Source: an uncultured Bacteroidota bacterium
GTDB taxonomy: Bacteria > Bacteroidota > Bacteroidia > NS11-12g > UBA955
Reading direction: 5' to 3'
DNA length: 15,552 nt
NCBI GenBank assembly: GCA_903959115.1
Contig: CAJBVU010000085.1
Location: 1 to 15,552, forward strand
Part shown: one piece after another, positions 14,168 to 15,552 of the stretch
Layout of the letters: every line of letters begins with the position of its first letter
Numbering within the stretch: the first letter of the stretch is position 1
Notes under the pieces: generated by a model
Database searches by the model: none
What the model was told of the DNA's origin: nothing
Seen by the model: the letters and a program-made list of their open reading frames with translations, nothing else
Position numbers and translations under genes: made by a program

Positions 14168-15340
14168 TTGCATACGAACGACATAAAAATAGAAACTGCC
14201 ATCTTGGTTGGGGTCAATACGCCCAAGCAAACTATGCCCATCGAAGAAACGTTAGATGAGCTCGAACAGCTGGTTTATACCTCCGGTGCAGTTACCAAAA
14301 AACGATTCATCCAAAACCTTGAACATCCTCAACCCAAAACATACGTAGGAAAAGGAAAGCTTGAAGAAATCAAGTTATACGTTGAGAAAAACAAAATCGA
14401 TTTGATCATTTTTGATGACGAACTCACCCCCGCTCAAGTCAGAAATATCGAAACAGAAATCGAAAACACCAAGATTTTAAGTCGTACCCACCTCATTCTC
14501 GATATTTTCGCCAATAACGCAAAAACGGCTCAGGCCAAAACACAAGTAGAATTGGCGCAGAGTATTTTTATGCTGCCAAGACTTACAGGTATGTGGACTC
14601 ACTTATCGAAACAAAAAGGGGGTATCGGAATGAAAGGGCCAGGGGAAAAGGAAATCGAAACAGACAGACGTGTACTACGCGATAAAATTTCTTTGCTCAA
14701 AACCAGACTCACCGAAATCGAGAAAGTTGGATTTACCCAAAGAAAAAGTCGTGATGGCGTTTTTCGATGTGCCCTAGTTGGATATACCAACGTTGGAAAA
14801 AGTACAATCATGAATCTCATGAGTCGTTCCGATGTCTTGGTTGAAAACAAATTGTTCGCCACGCTCGATGCCACGGTAAGAAAAGTCGTTATACCAAACC
14901 CCGATGGGATGGGCGATATGATCCCTCTGCTGCTCTCAGACACCGTAGGATTCATTCGAAAGCTACCCACGCTGCTCATTGAGAGTTTCAAAAGCACCTT
15001 GGCTGAAGCGATGGAAACCGATCTTTTGATTCATGTGGTTGATATTTCAAATCCCGCCTTTGAACAACAGATGATGAGCGTGAAAGAAATTCTACACGAA
15101 ATTGGGGCTGGCAGCAAACCCGAACTCATTGTTTTCAATAAGGTGGATGCATTTCACGAAAGCGACGACGATGATTTTTTTGTTGGAAGCACTGGAATGA
15201 CCATCGAACAATTTGAAAAAAGTTGGATTGCAAAAGAAATTGCGCCTGCTGTTTTTATTTCAGCGCACAACAATTGGAATATCGAAAAATTGAGAGCAAC
15301 CATTTTTGAAATGCTCTCACAACAAAAAATGGCCAGATAA
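14168..15340 (+). CDS. hflX: Ribosome-associated GTPase HflX
   Basis: 390 residues from TTG 14168 to TAA 15338-15340. Upstream ATGs at 14099 and 14114 precede the likely promoter and add sequence unlike the family, whereas the chosen start leaves the usual short lead into TAILVGV. Domains: the HflX N-terminal domain (about 10-140, with YVGKGKLEEI and FDDELTPAQVRNIE), a glycine-rich helical linker G151-G-I-G-M-K-G-P-G-E-K-E-I-E-T-D-R-R168, then the G domain. G1 is G205-x4-G-K-S212, G2 ATLDAT, G3 D258-T-V-G261, G4 N324-K-V-D327, and G5 S365-A. The linker has Lys161 where Thr is common. HflX binds 50S subunits and splits stalled or hibernating 70S ribosomes in a GTP-dependent way. An acidic run (ESDDDD, 331-336) follows G4. 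It is followed directly by a hairpin terminator and faces the divergent secreted-protein gene. Confidence 0.96.
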   Translation: MHTNDIKIETAILVGVNTPKQTMPIEETLDELEQLVYTSGAVTKKRFIQNLEHPQPKTYVGKGKLEEIKLYVEKNKIDLIIFDDELTPAQVRNIETEIENTKILSRTHLILDIFANNAKTAQAKTQVELAQSIFMLPRLTGMWTHLSKQKGGIGMKGPGEKEIETDRRVLRDKISLLKTRLTEIEKVGFTQRKSRDGVFRCALVGYTNVGKSTIMNLMSRSDVLVENKLFATLDATVRKVVIPNPDGMGDMIPLLLSDTVGFIRKLPTLLIESFKSTLAEAMETDLLIHVVDISNPAFEQQMMSVKEILHEIGAGSKPELIVFNKVDAFHESDDDDFFVGSTGMTIEQFEKSWIAKEIAPAVFISAHNNWNIEKLRATIFEMLSQQKMAR

Positions 15341-15356
15341 ATCTGGCCATTTTTTT
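15324..15356. terminator. Bidirectional intrinsic terminator between hflX and the DUF2795 gene
   Basis: ATGGCCAGAT (15329-15338) and ATCTGGCCAT (15341-15350) form a perfect 10-bp stem. It is flanked by five A residues on the left and six T residues on the right, which extend the pairing and supply a T-tract on both strands. With only AA between the arms, the real loop must open to at least TAAA. The hflX stop codon TAA (15338-15340) lies in the top of the hairpin, and the DUF2795 stop lies 15 bp beyond it, so both convergent transcripts can end here. Confidence 0.9.
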
Positions 15357-15370
15357 CTCTTTACCAAAGA

Positions 15371-15552
15371 TTAAAGCTCGTCTTCATTAAAGAAGTAGTC
15401 ATCATCCGAGGGATAATCACTCCAAATTTCTTCAATACTCTCATATGGCTCCCCGTCATCTTCTAACTCCTGTAGGTTTTCCATTACCTCCAAAGGAGCT
15501 CCAGAACGGATTGCATAATCAATCAACTCGTCTTTGGTGGCCGGCCATGGAG
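15371..15552 (-). CDS. DUF2795 small acidic protein (partial, N-terminus cut off)
   Basis: The minus strand read inward from the right edge encodes sixty residues ending at TAA 15371-15373. It contains WPATKDELIDYAIRSGAP, then VMENLQELEDDGEPYESIEE, then IWSDYPSDDDYFFNEDEL at the C-terminus. This is nearly identical to the very conserved DUF2795 protein found across Bacteroidota, usually about 73 residues, so around 13 N-terminal residues lie outside the window. It is short, strongly acidic and lacks a signal peptide. The function is unknown; the strong conservation suggests a housekeeping role. It converges with hflX and shares the hairpin terminator. Confidence 0.92.
   Translation of the reverse strand, partial: PWPATKDELIDYAIRSGAPLEVMENLQELEDDGEPYESIEEIWSDYPSDDDYFFNEDEL

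Noticed and set aside
14599..14997. 132-codon minus-strand frame inside hflX
   Set aside because: It is antisense to the linker and G domain of HflX, whose motifs are all intact, and lacks any supporting feature.
1..15552. Mobile element, CRISPR array, toxin-antitoxin or phage-defence genes
   Set aside because: I saw no transposase, integrase, terminal repeats, regularly spaced repeats, or nuclease or toxin domains other than those of PolA; the gene set is chromosomal housekeeping and envelope.

Overview
The window looks like a compact stretch of a Bacteroidota chromosome (AT-leaning DNA, high coding density). The evidence is the set of families seen here that are typical of, or nearly confined to, that phylum: a Porin_10-type outer-membrane barrel, a DUF2795 acidic small protein, a DUF6427-type membrane protein, and a lipoprotein/DUF5723-like barrel pair. 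The phylum-specific promoter element TAnnTTTG also occurs upstream of hflX. I cannot resolve order or genus from sequence alone. There is no tRNA, rRNA, CRISPR array, insertion sequence, phage gene or integration scar, and no gene-free stretch longer than about 165 bp, so this reads as core genome rather than an island.

Layout, left to right. (1) The C-terminal part of a GT39-like membrane glycosyltransferase (+) runs in from the left edge. (2) Convergent to it with a 2-bp gap lies a minus-strand pair: a 681-aa lipoprotein followed, with an 11-bp overlap, by a 491-aa predicted outer-membrane barrel. (3) A 165-aa four-helix membrane protein (-) is divergent from a 690-aa Porin_10-type porin (+); a perfect 12-bp palindrome sits between their starts. 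(4) The porin ends 6 bp from the end of polA (-). Upstream of polA on the same strand is msrB, whose best start makes it an exported lipoprotein. (5) Divergent from msrB is a 224-aa protein (+) resembling the acyl-carrier-protein phosphodiesterase (HD-like) group. (6) A minus-strand pair follows: a 495-aa secreted protein overlapping by 8 bp a 329-aa polytopic DUF6427-like protein. (7) hflX (+), a ribosome-associated GTPase, is divergent from the secreted-protein gene. (8) A perfect hairpin between hflX and a truncated DUF2795 gene (-) looks like a terminator for both.

How the genes relate: about half of the window encodes envelope proteins (porin, lipoprotein, barrel, two polytopic proteins, secreted protein, lipoprotein MsrB). 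The rest is housekeeping: DNA repair and replication (PolA), protein repair (MsrB) and ribosome rescue (HflX). The two overlapping gene pairs probably act as units. No classical defence or biosynthetic system is visible. The most useful leads are a putative beta-clamp motif in the PolA linker, palindromic elements in two divergent promoter regions, several start-site corrections, and the envelope gene pairs of unknown function.
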